From contig NZ_JACRTF010000001.1 of NCBI RefSeq assembly GCF_014385165.1, forward strand, positions 2,170,001-2,234,000: a stretch of 64,000 nt of DNA. Direction: 5' to 3'. Source of the DNA: Jilunia laotingensis (GTDB lineage: Bacteria; Bacteroidota; Bacteroidia; Bacteroidales; Bacteroidaceae). The position numbers and the translations under genes are program-made. The notes beneath the pieces are model-generated. The model was not told the DNA's origin. It searched no databases and was given only the letters and a program-made list of their open reading frames with translations. Each line of letters begins with the position of its first letter. Within the stretch, counting starts at the first letter, position 1. Positions 8,528 to 20,500 of this stretch are shown here, in pieces.

Positions 8528-11071
8528 ATGAAGAGACTATTACTTTCTAGTATTTTGTTATGCATTGTGTTTGGCATCTATGCTCAAACGACAGTGGAGA
8601 CCGCACTTCCTTTCGAAGAAGGGACAGTTTCATTTACATTTGAAAGTTCTACGGGTCAAAATACCGTATATTATGTGTATACGGCACCTGCCGAACAAGG
8701 GAAATTGCTCACTGTGCAGACAGCTAATGGTTCTGCAACCATTACACTGTCTGAAGATGGAACCTATAGTACTATGATCAGTGGCATTAATAGTGGAAAT
8801 GTTCGTATATTCCCTATTAAAAAAGGGCAAAAAGTATATCTTGCAGCTGGTGTTTATAATGAAAGTACCGTCAACTTTACAGCGGTTTTGAAAGATGCTG
8901 ATGTGGAAGGAGGAGCCACTTGTGGGGATGCTATTTCTGCCACGGAGTCGGATTTTTTTGTTCCTTCTTATTATGATAGCAAAACGTATCAGACTAAACC
9001 TACATTTCTTTCTTATGCTTGCATAGATTCAGGACTATTGGAAATGACCTTTGGAAGCTATCCTGCATCTTTGGTGGTGCATGAAGGCTGCGAAGGTGCA
9101 AGCGAGTCATTAGCCATCACTAATATAGGTAGTAAATATGTAGCTAAATATGCGGTGGAAACAGGCAAGAATTATATAGTTGAAGTGTCATTGTATTCCA
9201 CCCCTGCTATGGCAAGTTTCAAGCTGACTCATCCTACTGAAGGTACTTCTTGCGATATGCCGTTCATTGGTAAAGAGAATAATAATGTATTGCCCAAAGC
9301 AACCGGCAAATATTGGTATCAATATACGGTCGGTAAGAATGGTTTTATGCTCCTTGCATCTGATAATGGCTTGCCCGGAGGGAATATAAGTATATATAAA
9401 ACTTGTTCCGATTATTCGCCATACGCCAGTATAGATGGATATTTTGCGATCAGGTGCAAAGTTGATGCAGGTGCTACTTATTTGATCTGTATAGAAAGGG
9501 CAGACGAAACGGGTTCTGATGAGATGTTCGATATTACAGTTGAAGATCCCAAGATGGGAGATTCGACAGAATCCCCGATAATAATAGAAGCCGGTTCTTA
9601 CACAGTACCTCAATATGATGGTACCTATTATTATAAGGTAAATGTGCCTGAAGGAGATTCCCGCTTCCTTATTGTTGATGCAAAAGCGGCTAATTTACAG
9701 AACAGTAATACGAGTGTGAAGCTGTATACATTGGATAATCTGTACACTCCAATAGCTCAAGGTAAAGATTTTATTAAAAATGAAGTTGCAGGAAATACTT
9801 CTTATATGATTGTTTGGAGTTGCAGCGAAGGGCTTAATTCGTATAGTTTTACTATTTCGTATGAAAACATCGCTCAAGGTGATATATGTTCTAACCCTTT
9901 GCCTGCAAAGACTGGGCAAAATGACTTGTCAGTAGGGGCTGTGAAATATTGCCAATATAAAACGACTAAAGATGGTTGGCTTCTGATTGATACGGATATT
10001 ACAGTAGGAGTAAGCTTCCCGAAATCATGTCAGGGATATGGAGATTATGATGCTGTAAAAGTCGGTACAATTACTAAAATGGAAGTTACGACCGGAGTTG
10101 ATTATCTCATTAAATTCGATAATATCGAAGAAGCTACTCATTTCACTCTTTCTGAGGAAGTTTATAAGGAAGGTGAATCTTGCAGTATGGCAATTCCGGT
10201 AGAGGCCGGTGATACTCCACTTCCTGAAAACGTATTGAATCATTGGTATAAATATACGGCTACACAAGATGGTAAGGTTACTGTTACTGCCGACATTCTC
10301 TACGAGCAATCTGCTGATTCCCGTAAATCTTCTTCTGTGTTTGTCAAATCGGGAGATTGTTCGGCTTATCCGGTCAATATTACACAAACTAACAGTGATG
10401 GAACATGGTTTGAAGGACAATTTGTTGTAGAGAAAGATGATGTGCTGCTTATTAACATAGTAACTTGTTCGGTACAGGCAGATAAGAAGCTTACTCTTGC
10501 TATTCGTGACTTGCTGCCCGGTGAAGCTTGTTCTCTTCCGATTGCTTTAACTCCGGGTGAAGTGACATTTCAGGAAGCTACGCGGAGTAATCCGGTATGG
10601 TATGCCATTAGTTTGCAACCCGGAGATTTTAAAGTCGCTTCTGCAAATGATTTCACGCTATCATTGTTTAAAGAATGTAATGAAACCACTCCATTGGCTC
10701 AATCCAATTATTACTATGATAGTACAGGGGAAAGTAATTCTGAATATAGGCTTGAATATGAAGTTACTGCTGCGGGAACATATGTCTTGAAGCTGGAAAT
10801 GAGCTATGCAAATACGATAGTAAATGTTTCCGGATCAGCTATTGTGACAGGTTTGGATCCCATATCCGAAGGTAAATATCCAGTTCGGGTAGAAAATAAT
10901 GCAATTATTGTTAATCCGGGGGATCAATCGGTAAATATAGATATATACGATTTTTCAGGAAAGAAAATTCAATCCCGATGCATATCTTCTTATACATCGT
11001 TTATTGTACCGGAAGGTTTTTACATTATTAAGATTGGCAATTACATTCGAAAAGTTATTGTAAGAAACTAA
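8528..11071 (+). CDS. Secreted six-domain repeat protein with sorting-like tail
   Basis: 847 residues; signal peptide 1-19 ending YAQ. The body holds about six related beta-rich units of roughly 110-150 residues, each opening with a Gly-x-x-Cys or Gly-Asp-x pattern (GATCGDAIS, GTSCDMPF, GDSTESPI, GDICSNPL, GESCSMAI, GEACSLPI) followed by an aromatic WYxYT-type strand. The last 75 residues (NIDIYDFSGKKIQ, GFYIIKIGNYIRKVIV) resemble the type IX secretion C-terminal sorting domain. I recognise no enzyme motif. It heads a three-gene run with the M6 protease and the 2226-residue protein. Adhesion or ligand binding is possible but not shown. Confidence 0.7.
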   Translation: MKRLLLSSILLCIVFGIYAQTTVETALPFEEGTVSFTFESSTGQNTVYYVYTAPAEQGKLLTVQTANGSATITLSEDGTYSTMISGINSGNVRIFPIKKGQKVYLAAGVYNESTVNFTAVLKDADVEGGATCGDAISATESDFFVPSYYDSKTYQTKPTFLSYACIDSGLLEMTFGSYPASLVVHEGCEGASESLAITNIGSKYVAKYAVETGKNYIVEVSLYSTPAMASFKLTHPTEGTSCDMPFIGKENNNVLPKATGKYWYQYTVGKNGFMLLASDNGLPGGNISIYKTCSDYSPYASIDGYFAIRCKVDAGATYLICIERADETGSDEMFDITVEDPKMGDSTESPIIIEAGSYTVPQYDGTYYYKVNVPEGDSRFLIVDAKAANLQNSNTSVKLYTLDNLYTPIAQGKDFIKNEVAGNTSYMIVWSCSEGLNSYSFTISYENIAQGDICSNPLPAKTGQNDLSVGAVKYCQYKTTKDGWLLIDTDITVGVSFPKSCQGYGDYDAVKVGTITKMEVTTGVDYLIKFDNIEEATHFTLSEEVYKEGESCSMAIPVEAGDTPLPENVLNHWYKYTATQDGKVTVTADILYEQSADSRKSSSVFVKSGDCSAYPVNITQTNSDGTWFEGQFVVEKDDVLLINIVTCSVQADKKLTLAIRDLLPGEACSLPIALTPGEVTFQEATRSNPVWYAISLQPGDFKVASANDFTLSLFKECNETTPLAQSNYYYDSTGESNSEYRLEYEVTAAGTYVLKLEMSYANTIVNVSGSAIVTGLDPISEGKYPVRVENNAIIVNPGDQSVNIDIYDFSGKKIQSRCISSYTSFIVPEGFYIIKIGNYIRKVIVRN

Positions 11072-11091
11072 TTCGGGTATTCTACAAAAAA

Positions 11092-11129
11092 GAACAGGAA
11101 CGGGGAGTATTTGCCCCGTAAACCTGTTC
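11092..11129 (+). terminator. Hairpin between repeat protein and M6 protease genes
   Basis: GAACAGG (11092-11098) pairs with CCTGTTC (11123-11129), enclosing a second CGGGG/CCCCG stem. Only a short T-containing stretch follows. It may stop or attenuate transcription between the first and second genes, allowing the first to be made in excess. Confidence 0.55.
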
Positions 11130-11181
11130 TGATTCCTTATTTTCATAAAAACGATTCTTTAATTCCTAAAAAAACAAAGAC

Positions 11182-14100
11182 ATGAGAAAAAACAAGTACT
11201 TTTTCATCTTGCTCCTCTGCTTTTTGTTGTGTCAGGCACAAAACGCATTTGCTATCAAGGCCAATCCAAGACCGGTAACTATTGAGCAACCGGATGGAAC
11301 GATTCTCACCGTTAGACTTTACGGAGATGAGAATTTCCACTATGTGACAACGATAGATGGATATCTGATAAGCCGTGATAGAGACGGATATTTTAAGTAT
11401 ATCGATACCGGAAAAGCCGGAAATCTGAGAACGATCTCCAAACAAATAGTACACAATTTTGATAAAAGAGAGAGTGGTGAAACCCATTTTGTCAATACCC
11501 TGACTCCACTCGTAAAATTAAAGGATGCTTTACTCCAATCTCCGAGAGGAAGTAGGAAAGCCCCTGCTCAGATATTGGGTAAAGATATTATAAATCCGGT
11601 TTTACGTACAAGAGCGGGTGAAGCTGCAGAAAGCCAGTATTTGGTTATTCTTGTGAATTTTAAAGATAAAGCTTTTAGTTTTGAAAGTACCGATTTTGAT
11701 AAATGGCTTAATGAAAAGAATTATTCTGTTGATGGTGGTACGGGCAGTGTGAAAGACTACTATCGCGATAACTCTATGGGTAAATTCATTCCGAATTTTT
11801 CTGTCGTAGGGCCTTATACGTTGGAACATGAACAAATCTATTATGCCGGTAATGACAAAGAAACGGGTGAAGATGTAAATCCGCGAGGTATGGTTGTGGA
11901 GGCTTGTCAGATGGCAAAAGCGGATAATCCGAATATGGATTTTTCAAAATATGACAATGATAAGGACGGTTATATGGATAATGTATATGTGATTTATGCC
12001 GGATATAGTGAAGCGAGTACTGGTAACGGTGATGATATGTGGCCGCATAGTTGGACGTTGAGAGACGAAGCTGTCATAATAGACGGGATTACAATTAACA
12101 ACTATTCTTGTTCTGCGGAATTAGTAGGAGCCAGCGGTACCAAGATGGATGGTATCGGTACTTTTACTCATGAGTTCGGGCATATTCTCGGGTTAAAGGA
12201 CATGTACGACACCGACGAATACCTGAATGGCTACGGCATTGATCCGGGAGATTATAGTTTGTATGCTTCCGGTAGTTACAATAATGATAGTCGTACACCA
12301 CCTTGTCTGATGGCATTCGAACGGATGCAGATGGGATGGTGTGAACCCGTTGAATTGAATGCCCCCGAAGATGTGGCATTGTCGTCCATTGCTGATAATG
12401 TGGCACGTTATATCAATGCACAACCTGGACGTGCCGAAGGAACCGGGCATGAATGGTTTATACTTGAGAACAGGCAGAATAAGGGATGGGATACCTATTT
12501 ACCGGCTCACGGATTATTGATTTACCATTATGATTATACGCAGGAAATGGTAGAAAAATATTGGTCGGTCAATGGACCGAATAATAACGCGACTCATCGT
12601 TGTATGTATATCAAAGCGGCAGATGGCATCGATGATACAAACACACGTAATGGAGATACTTATCCAGGGCGTTCGGGAAATACGGAATTTACCGATACTT
12701 CCGTTCCCAATGCATTGAACTGGAAAGGAGAAAAAACAAATACTCCTATTACCAATATATTGGAAAAGGAAGGCATTGTCTATTTTCAGGTAAAAGGTGG
12801 TGTAGAGAATTGGGCTGTTATTCGTACAGAAGTACCGGAAGATATTAGGGATACTTCTGTAAAGGTCACAGCGACATTAAAAAATAAAACGCAGGATATT
12901 ACGGAAATGGGATTTTGTTGGGCTTTAAAAGAAGAACCCACTATCCAAGGAACTCATCAAAGGGTGGAAGTAGCAGATCAAATAAATTATACTATAACAG
13001 GTCTACAACCGGGAAGCATTTATAATGTAAGAGCATATATGCTGCAAGCCGACGGAACGGTGGTGTATGGGGCTGCCATTCCTTTTACTACTGAATGCAA
13101 AGTTGCTGTTGCACCTTATATCGGTGATTTTACGTCATGGACTAACGGTGAACCTGATTGTTGGAAGGTCATTGATAATAACGGTGACGGTACTACTTGG
13201 ATTTTTGATGAAAGTTCCGGTGGCATAGTCTATCAGTTTGATTATTGGAATAATGCAGATGATTGGTTGATATCGACCCGAATGCTGGTACCTGAAAACG
13301 GAAGTCTCTATTTTATGCGTGGAGTGACAGAAAGTACTACTTTAGAAAAATTGGATGTATATATCTCTACACATTCCCGTGAATTGAAAGATTTCCATTT
13401 ACTGAAGCATTTTTCGTTTGCCGATAGGTTTGGCGAAATGGTTCCAGAGGAGATTGATTTGAGTGAATATGTTGGAAAAGAAGTGTACATTGCTTTTGTT
13501 TGTCGTTCTGAGAAACTTCAGAATAATCTTTGGTTATGGCAGATTTATTTGACAAGTAGGTTGGGTACTCCTACTATTACTAAATTTGAGAAGGCTGGAG
13601 AAGGAACATTAAATGTAGAATGGACATCTGTTTCGGATGCTAAGAAATATTTTCTTGAATTTTCGGAAGTGACGGATGAAGTTTATACCACTTCCGTATT
13701 TGTTCCTATCACATATTTTACCCGTTTGGAGGGGCAAGTAGAAGCTAATACAGGTTCGTTGAACTTTACAGGGAGCGGAATCGCTGAGACGAGAAATTTT
13801 GCTGATGGCATTACTAACTGTTTGTTTATCATTACTTCTTCCGGTCCTACGGGTACTACCGTTTTCAATGTAGAAGGTACTTTAGACGGTACCACTTGGG
13901 AACAGATAGGACCTACTCAAAGAATTTCGGAATTCAATAGTGAAGGGATTGAGATGATATTGACCGACTATATGAAAGGGAAAAAATATCTCAAAGTACG
14001 ATTCAATTGTCAATATGGAGGTCGAAATATCCGTTTGAAATATCTTACACTTGAATACAATGACGGTAAGGTCTGGAATCAACTCGCTGCGGGCGCAGTG

Positions 14101-14481
14101 AATGGAACATCCATACCTATCGAAGAGACAACACCTGGTGAATTTACTGCAGGTAAAACTTACGTTGTACAAGTATATGCCGGTGACGGAATGTTGTTTT
14201 ATGGAGGATCCGATCCTGTTTATTTGACGACGTCAACCGGTATCGAAGATGCTATGCACGAATCGGATGTTCGTTTTACCACAAATGGAAGTGTTATCTA
14301 TGCTAAGGGTTTGAATGCAGGTGACAGAATTATTTGTACAACTACTTCCGGGCTTATCCTTTATGATGCTGTTGCAAACGGTACTGAACAATCTTTCCCA
14401 GTTAATGGATATGAGGGGATTGTTATGATCCGTCTGATCAAACAGGAGGGTAGTAGTACGACCAAGCTCATTATTAAATAA
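11182..14481 (+). CDS. M6-family zinc metalloprotease with adhesin-like domain and tail
   Basis: 1099 residues; signal peptide 1-24. An InhA/M6-type propeptide region (RPVTIEQPDGT) is followed by the protease domain at about 150-530 with the zinc site HEFGHILGL (His330, Glu331, His334). A fibronectin-type III-like segment follows (about 545-635), then a cleaved-adhesin or MAM-like domain (about 640-770, DWLISTRM), further beta domains and a C-terminal sorting-like tail. It should digest proteins or peptides at the cell surface or outside. A paralogue is encoded at 47036-49324. It is 21 bases from the next gene, so the two are surely co-transcribed. Target proteins are unknown. Confidence 0.85.
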   Translation: MRKNKYFFILLLCFLLCQAQNAFAIKANPRPVTIEQPDGTILTVRLYGDENFHYVTTIDGYLISRDRDGYFKYIDTGKAGNLRTISKQIVHNFDKRESGETHFVNTLTPLVKLKDALLQSPRGSRKAPAQILGKDIINPVLRTRAGEAAESQYLVILVNFKDKAFSFESTDFDKWLNEKNYSVDGGTGSVKDYYRDNSMGKFIPNFSVVGPYTLEHEQIYYAGNDKETGEDVNPRGMVVEACQMAKADNPNMDFSKYDNDKDGYMDNVYVIYAGYSEASTGNGDDMWPHSWTLRDEAVIIDGITINNYSCSAELVGASGTKMDGIGTFTHEFGHILGLKDMYDTDEYLNGYGIDPGDYSLYASGSYNNDSRTPPCLMAFERMQMGWCEPVELNAPEDVALSSIADNVARYINAQPGRAEGTGHEWFILENRQNKGWDTYLPAHGLLIYHYDYTQEMVEKYWSVNGPNNNATHRCMYIKAADGIDDTNTRNGDTYPGRSGNTEFTDTSVPNALNWKGEKTNTPITNILEKEGIVYFQVKGGVENWAVIRTEVPEDIRDTSVKVTATLKNKTQDITEMGFCWALKEEPTIQGTHQRVEVADQINYTITGLQPGSIYNVRAYMLQADGTVVYGAAIPFTTECKVAVAPYIGDFTSWTNGEPDCWKVIDNNGDGTTWIFDESSGGIVYQFDYWNNADDWLISTRMLVPENGSLYFMRGVTESTTLEKLDVYISTHSRELKDFHLLKHFSFADRFGEMVPEEIDLSEYVGKEVYIAFVCRSEKLQNNLWLWQIYLTSRLGTPTITKFEKAGEGTLNVEWTSVSDAKKYFLEFSEVTDEVYTTSVFVPITYFTRLEGQVEANTGSLNFTGSGIAETRNFADGITNCLFIITSSGPTGTTVFNVEGTLDGTTWEQIGPTQRISEFNSEGIEMILTDYMKGKKYLKVRFNCQYGGRNIRLKYLTLEYNDGKVWNQLAAGAVNGTSIPIEETTPGEFTAGKTYVVQVYAGDGMLFYGGSDPVYLTTSTGIEDAMHESDVRFTTNGSVIYAKGLNAGDRIICTTTSGLILYDAVANGTEQSFPVNGYEGIVMIRLIKQEGSSTTKLIIK

Positions 14482-14502
14482 TAAAAAGACGAGGACAAGA
14501 TT

Positions 14503-17500
14503 ATGAAATACATTAAATATTTACTTCCTATAGTAGCTGTTGGCTGTTTTTTAGCTTATGCTGCGAATGAACCGGAGAATTTGAAGATTTTACCTAAACA
14601 TCCGGCTACGCCTCCGGTTGAACAGGGGGCACCGGCTCCAACACCCATTCAATTGGCAGGAGCAGAGGATGGAATCCCTTATGGGCTTCATACGGTGAGT
14701 GTCGATGAGAAGGCGGTGACCATACAGTGGAATAATCCTGAACCGATGGATGGTTATTTTGATGACTTTGAAGGACATTCCGATTTTGTTATAAACTCGC
14801 CCGGAAGCATCGGTTGGGATTATCTGGATCAGGATAATGCCAACACTTATACTTGGTCGGCAGCTTCGTTTCCTAATCAAGGGCAGAAGATGGCATTTAT
14901 TATCATGAATCCTTCACAAACGGCTCCTTCAACAAGTGACTGGCCGAATATTCAACCATTTTCGGGCAAGAAGATGTTAGTTGCATTTTGTGCTACGACT
15001 CAAAATAACGATTATATAATTTCGCCTGAATTGAAATTTTCAAAAGATTTTCAGATCAGTTTTCAAGCAAAGACTTATAGTGATAGAGATGGTTTGGAAC
15101 GTGTCCGTGTGGGTTACTCCACTACAGGTAAGCGTCCGTCGGATTTTACTTATGTGACTAAATTACCTTATGAAGAGGTTCCGGTAGAATGGACACTTAT
15201 GCAGTATACCATCCCTAAAAATGCTAAATATGTGATGATCAACTGTGTATCCGATGATGCTTTTATGCTTTTGATTGATGACATCTTTATCGGAACAAAT
15301 AAAATACGTCCGAAGGTCAAGTCGGAAGATAAGCAACTGATTGGGTTCAATATTTATCGAAATGGGGAAAAAGTGAATCAGATGCCGATAGAACAGATTA
15401 TTTATACGGATAATGTACCTGAATTCGGTGATTATCGGTATGCGGTCAGTTGCGTTTATTCGGATAATAGTGAATCAGAACATTCGGAACTACTTGATGT
15501 TAAGGTACCCGATACCCGCTTATTGCCTTTTGAAGATGATTTCAGCAATTGGACATTGGATCCGGATAAGTGGAGTACTCCTGTTGATGAAGAGGGAAAT
15601 GATAATAATTGGAAAATAGATTATTTTACTTATGGTTTGGTAGATCCAGCGGCTACATATGCCTATTCGCGTCTTCAAAATTATTCTCAGTCACTCATTA
15701 CACGTGAACTCAGAACGGTTGATCCTGATAATACGTTTTTGCGATTTGAATTGCGGTTACTTAATTATAGGAGTATAGACGGTGATACTCTTTCCGTAGA
15801 GTTGTCTGTGGATAATAAAAACTGGAAACGGGTGAAATACTTCTGTAATGAGGAGGGAACTTTCACTTGGCGTGCCGAACAATTTGATTTGAAAGATTAT
15901 TTAGAAGGACGGGAAATGTTCCGTATACGGTTCAGGGCACATGGTGATGAGGCTTTTTATTTGGATTATTGGTATGTAGATGATATTAAGATTTGGAATC
16001 CGCAATGGACTACTGCTCAAATGACAGTCAAGCAATCAGGAGCTACAGTTTCCGGATGTCTGGTGACATTGACTGCCGATCATGGAGCAATTATCCAAGC
16101 GATGACGAGTGCCAATGGGGTGATTAATTTCCCAAAAATAGAAAAGGGAAAATACGAAGTCGTTATTTCGAAAGACGGCTATAACGCTTATAAAGAAACA
16201 TGGGAAGTACAAAATGATACAGATAACAGGTTTACTGCTACATTGACACGTCCCGATTTGAAGGTCGATAATGCAGATCTTTCAGTTGAATTGAAAGCTG
16301 AACAAACGACAACTCGTTCGATTACCCTGAAAAATGACGGAGATGGACAAGTTAAATGGAATCTAGCACCTTTATATGAAGCAAATTCAGGTAGTATTGA
16401 ACACAGATGGGATGTGCAGCATTCTTTTAATGCATCGAGTGACTTACAGTCTTCCATTGCCTTTGACGGTGAGAATTTTTATACCGCTTCTTGGTTTTAT
16501 TTGGGTAAATATTTTAAGTATGATAAAGAAGGAAACTTTATTGAAGAATTCTCTATTTCGGGTATGTATTATAAATTGTATGACTTGGCATTCGATGGAC
16601 AATATTTTTATGGAAGTGATGGAACCAATACACTGTTCCAGTTGGATTTGCGCAATAAACGGTTGATAAAAGAAATTGTTATCAGTGATCAAACCGATTT
16701 GGAGATTACCCATTGTAGTTATGATTCGCGCAATGATCAGTTCTGGGTAGGAGGATACAATTCAATAGGCCGGGTTGACCGTGAAGGGAACATTAAGGTA
16801 AGTTTCCGTAATATATCTACGGAAATGGAAGTCAGCAGTTCCGGATCTGCCTTTGATAATATAACTCCGGGTGGTCCTTATCTTTGGTTTAGTAGCCAAG
16901 AGACTTCCGGGCATAATAGTATGGATATGACGCAGATCATACAATATAATATTAATACACGCAAGATTGTTTCCACTCATTCTACAATGGATATTCCCGG
17001 TTATAAAGTTGGTAATTATGTTACAGGGCCGAATTACCTGACAGGAATGGAAGCTACGACAAGTTTTAAAGACGGTACGTTGACTTTGCTTGGAGTTTTA
17101 CAGCAGTCTCCATCACGAATTTTTGCTTATAACCTTTGTGATGTTAATAGCTGGTTGTCTTACACTCCTAAGAGTGGTACATTGGAAGCTGGGGAGGAAC
17201 AAAAACTGACTGTGGCTATAGATGCTCGTAACGGTGAGGTAGGACAAAGCTATACATCCGATCTTTCGCTATATTCTGTTCCAGATATAGGTATAAAAAA
17301 ATTGAGTGTAAAATATACTGTTACAGAAGCTTCCGAAACTCCGCGTCCTATTAGACTTTCAGCAACAGGTGAGGGGAATACGGATGTGAAATTGACCTGG
17401 GAAAAAGGAAGTACGAATAAACAGCCGGTTGGCTTTTATATATATCGTAATGGAAAGAGAGTGAATGAGTCAGTTATTAATGCTACTGAATATTTGGATA

Positions 17501-20500
17501 GGAACTTGTTGCATGGAAATTACAAATATACCGTAACGGCTGTTTATGCGAATAATAAAGAGTCCGTACATTCGGATGAAGCGATTGTTACGATCAAATT
17601 CGGGGCTCCCTATTATTCACCGACCGGGTTGACTTCCAGTGTGAAGCAAAATCGTCAGGTGTTTCTCTCGTGGCAATTGCCTGATGAAAAAACAAAGACT
17701 CCGGTAGATTTGCGATGGGATAGTGGTACAAATGAGGAATCATTCGGAATTGGTGAAGGTGGATACTTTTGGGCAGGAACTTTATGGGAGTATGAAGATT
17801 TGATCGCTTATCGGGGAATGTCTCTTGATGAGGTCAGCGTATTTATAAAAGAACGTTGCCTGGCACTTTCTTTGAAGCTGTATAAGGATGATGATTGCAT
17901 TTTGACACAGCAGATTAAAAGTTCCGATATTCGGTATGGTGAGTACAACATGGTTAAATTGAATGAGCCGGTTCATATAGAAGCGGGATACAGTTATAAA
18001 GTAACTTTCTTGGTTATGCATGAAGCTGGTATGCATCCGATAGGCATGGATGCTTCTGCATCGGTTGATGGGAAAGGAAATATTATCTCGATGGATGGGA
18101 AAGAATGGTATCCTGCTAACTATGAAGGAATTGATGGCAACTTCAATATTTCAATTCACTTGTCACCTTCCAATGGATCGACTGATTTAATTCCGGCCGG
18201 TTATAATGTATACCGTAATGGTGCGAAGATCAATAGTAGTGTTGTGAAGGAAAGAACTTTCTCGGATGAGGTGAGACAGGCTGGCATTTATGCTTATCAG
18301 GTATCTACTCTATATGAGAATGGTGGCGAATCCGGTTTAAGTGATATTGCTGAAGCTGAGATTATCGAGATAGGAATGCCGCATGCTCCTTCATTATTGA
18401 AAGCGGATGTAGAGTTAAATCGCACGATCCGTTTACGCTGGAATTTTCCGTTGGCTACAGAAAGCTCATTCCCTATTGACCTTACTCGCATACCGGTAAC
18501 TTGTCAGGAAAACTATCCTGAATTTGTTCATATGTTCCGTGGGCATTTTCCCAGTGAGATGGCTGTTGCTTCTGATGGGGAATATATTTATACATCTTTA
18601 TTTAAGGCTAAAGGTACTATTAATAAATATTCATTGAACGGAGACTTTATCGAGAGCTTTGATGTTAATAACCAGTTGAATGGGATACGTAATTTGGCTT
18701 TTGACGGAACGGACTTTTATGTTTCGGATTGCAATAGTTTCATATATAAAGTGGATATGGAGAACAAGGTTCTTAGTGATACCCTGTCTATTTCCGAAAT
18801 AGCACGCCACCTTACTTATATACCCGATCTGGATGAAGGACGTGGGGGATTTGAAGTCGGTGATTGGGAAACAGGTATATATGTTAATAAGAAAGGAGCT
18901 AAATTGGGTGGTGCAAATGTTTATAAAGGAGCGGCGGGAACAGCCTATTATAATGGAGTCCTTTATGCTTTTGAACAGGGTTATGAGAATCCATATTCCA
19001 TATGTATGTATGATTATAGGACCGGTACACAGACCGGGCGTATTGATCTGGCGGATTATCTGGAGATCAAACCGGAATTGGGTGCATCTGCCGGAGGAAT
19101 GAGTGTCATTACGACGAAAGAGGGACTTCATTTGCTGGGACTTGCCTTGCAGGAACCGTCTAATACTCGTTTTATTTTCCTCGATTTGGATGGAGTAAAG
19201 GGAGTAGAAGGATATAATATTTACTGTAACGGAGAGAAGTTGAATGATTCTCCGTTGAAATTCCGTTACTTTGAAGAAGTACGTAGTACGGCTGGTGAAT
19301 ATACTTATGAAGTTGAGACAGTTTACATAGATGGTACTACTTCTGCCAAATCCAGACAAGCTACTATCGAGATTATTGAAGCAGGCAATTGTGATGCTCC
19401 AATTCAGCTTAAGGTACAGCAGTCTACTTATCCGTACAACGTTATTTTGTCATTTGTCGATCCGGCAATTACGACAGCTTCGATGTATGAAAGTGCTGAA
19501 TCGGGGACAGTCGGTTCTCCTTTCAGTTCTTCTGGTTGGCAAAATGTAGAGGATACTTGGTTAGTTACAGGGGACGATGCTTATGAAGGTAATAAGGCTT
19601 TAACTGCGGACAATAGAAGAACTGCATGGCTGATTTTGCCGGTAAGTGGATTTGATGATAATTTCGTATTCTCATTGGTTGCTCGCAGCAAAGACGATCA
19701 TCATGGTAATGGAACTTTGCAGATACTAAGTTCTGCACATGGCGATCGGTTGGACGACTTTATTCAAGTTGCCGCTATTACTACTAATGAAGAGTGGAAA
19801 CAGTTTAGTTATCCATTCTCTGCTGAAACTAAATATATTGTGATTCGGCAGCATGCGGATGCTATTCCTTCCATGATAGATGCGATCAGCTTGAATGAAA
19901 ATGCCATAGATGCCATTTATGGTTATGACATTTACCGGGATGGAGAAAAGGTAAATGATGAAGCGGTAAGTGGTATTAGTTATACTGATCATAATCTGTT
20001 GCCCGGTGAATACACTTATCAGGTGAAGGCTCATTACAGGACTTCTTGCATCAGTGATTTCAGTGACAAAGCAGTTATTGATGTGAAGTATAGTAATAAT
20101 TGTCAGAAACCGGGACAACTTTCTGGCGAACAGACTCCTGATGGTATTCGGTTGGAGTGGAGTGCGCCTTCTTTGGGCGAAGCTGTACATTTGAAATGGC
20201 ACAGTGGAACCGCTTATGGCTCAGCTGGTATGCCTAGTGGCGGGAGCTATTTTGCAGGAGTTCAATGGTCAGGTGAAGAGTTGCAAGCTTATGGCCATAT
20301 GGCACTTTCAGAGGTTGAAGTATATATCAATCAGGTGCCGGATGCTTTGTTTTTACTGGTATATGAGGGGAGCAGTCTTGTTTATCAGCAGTATGTACCG
20401 GAGTTGAGACAACGTAGTTTCAATACAATAGTTCTGGATCGTCCTATTCCAGTGAATACGGCTAAATCTTTGAGAGTAGTTGTTTATGTAGAGCATAATG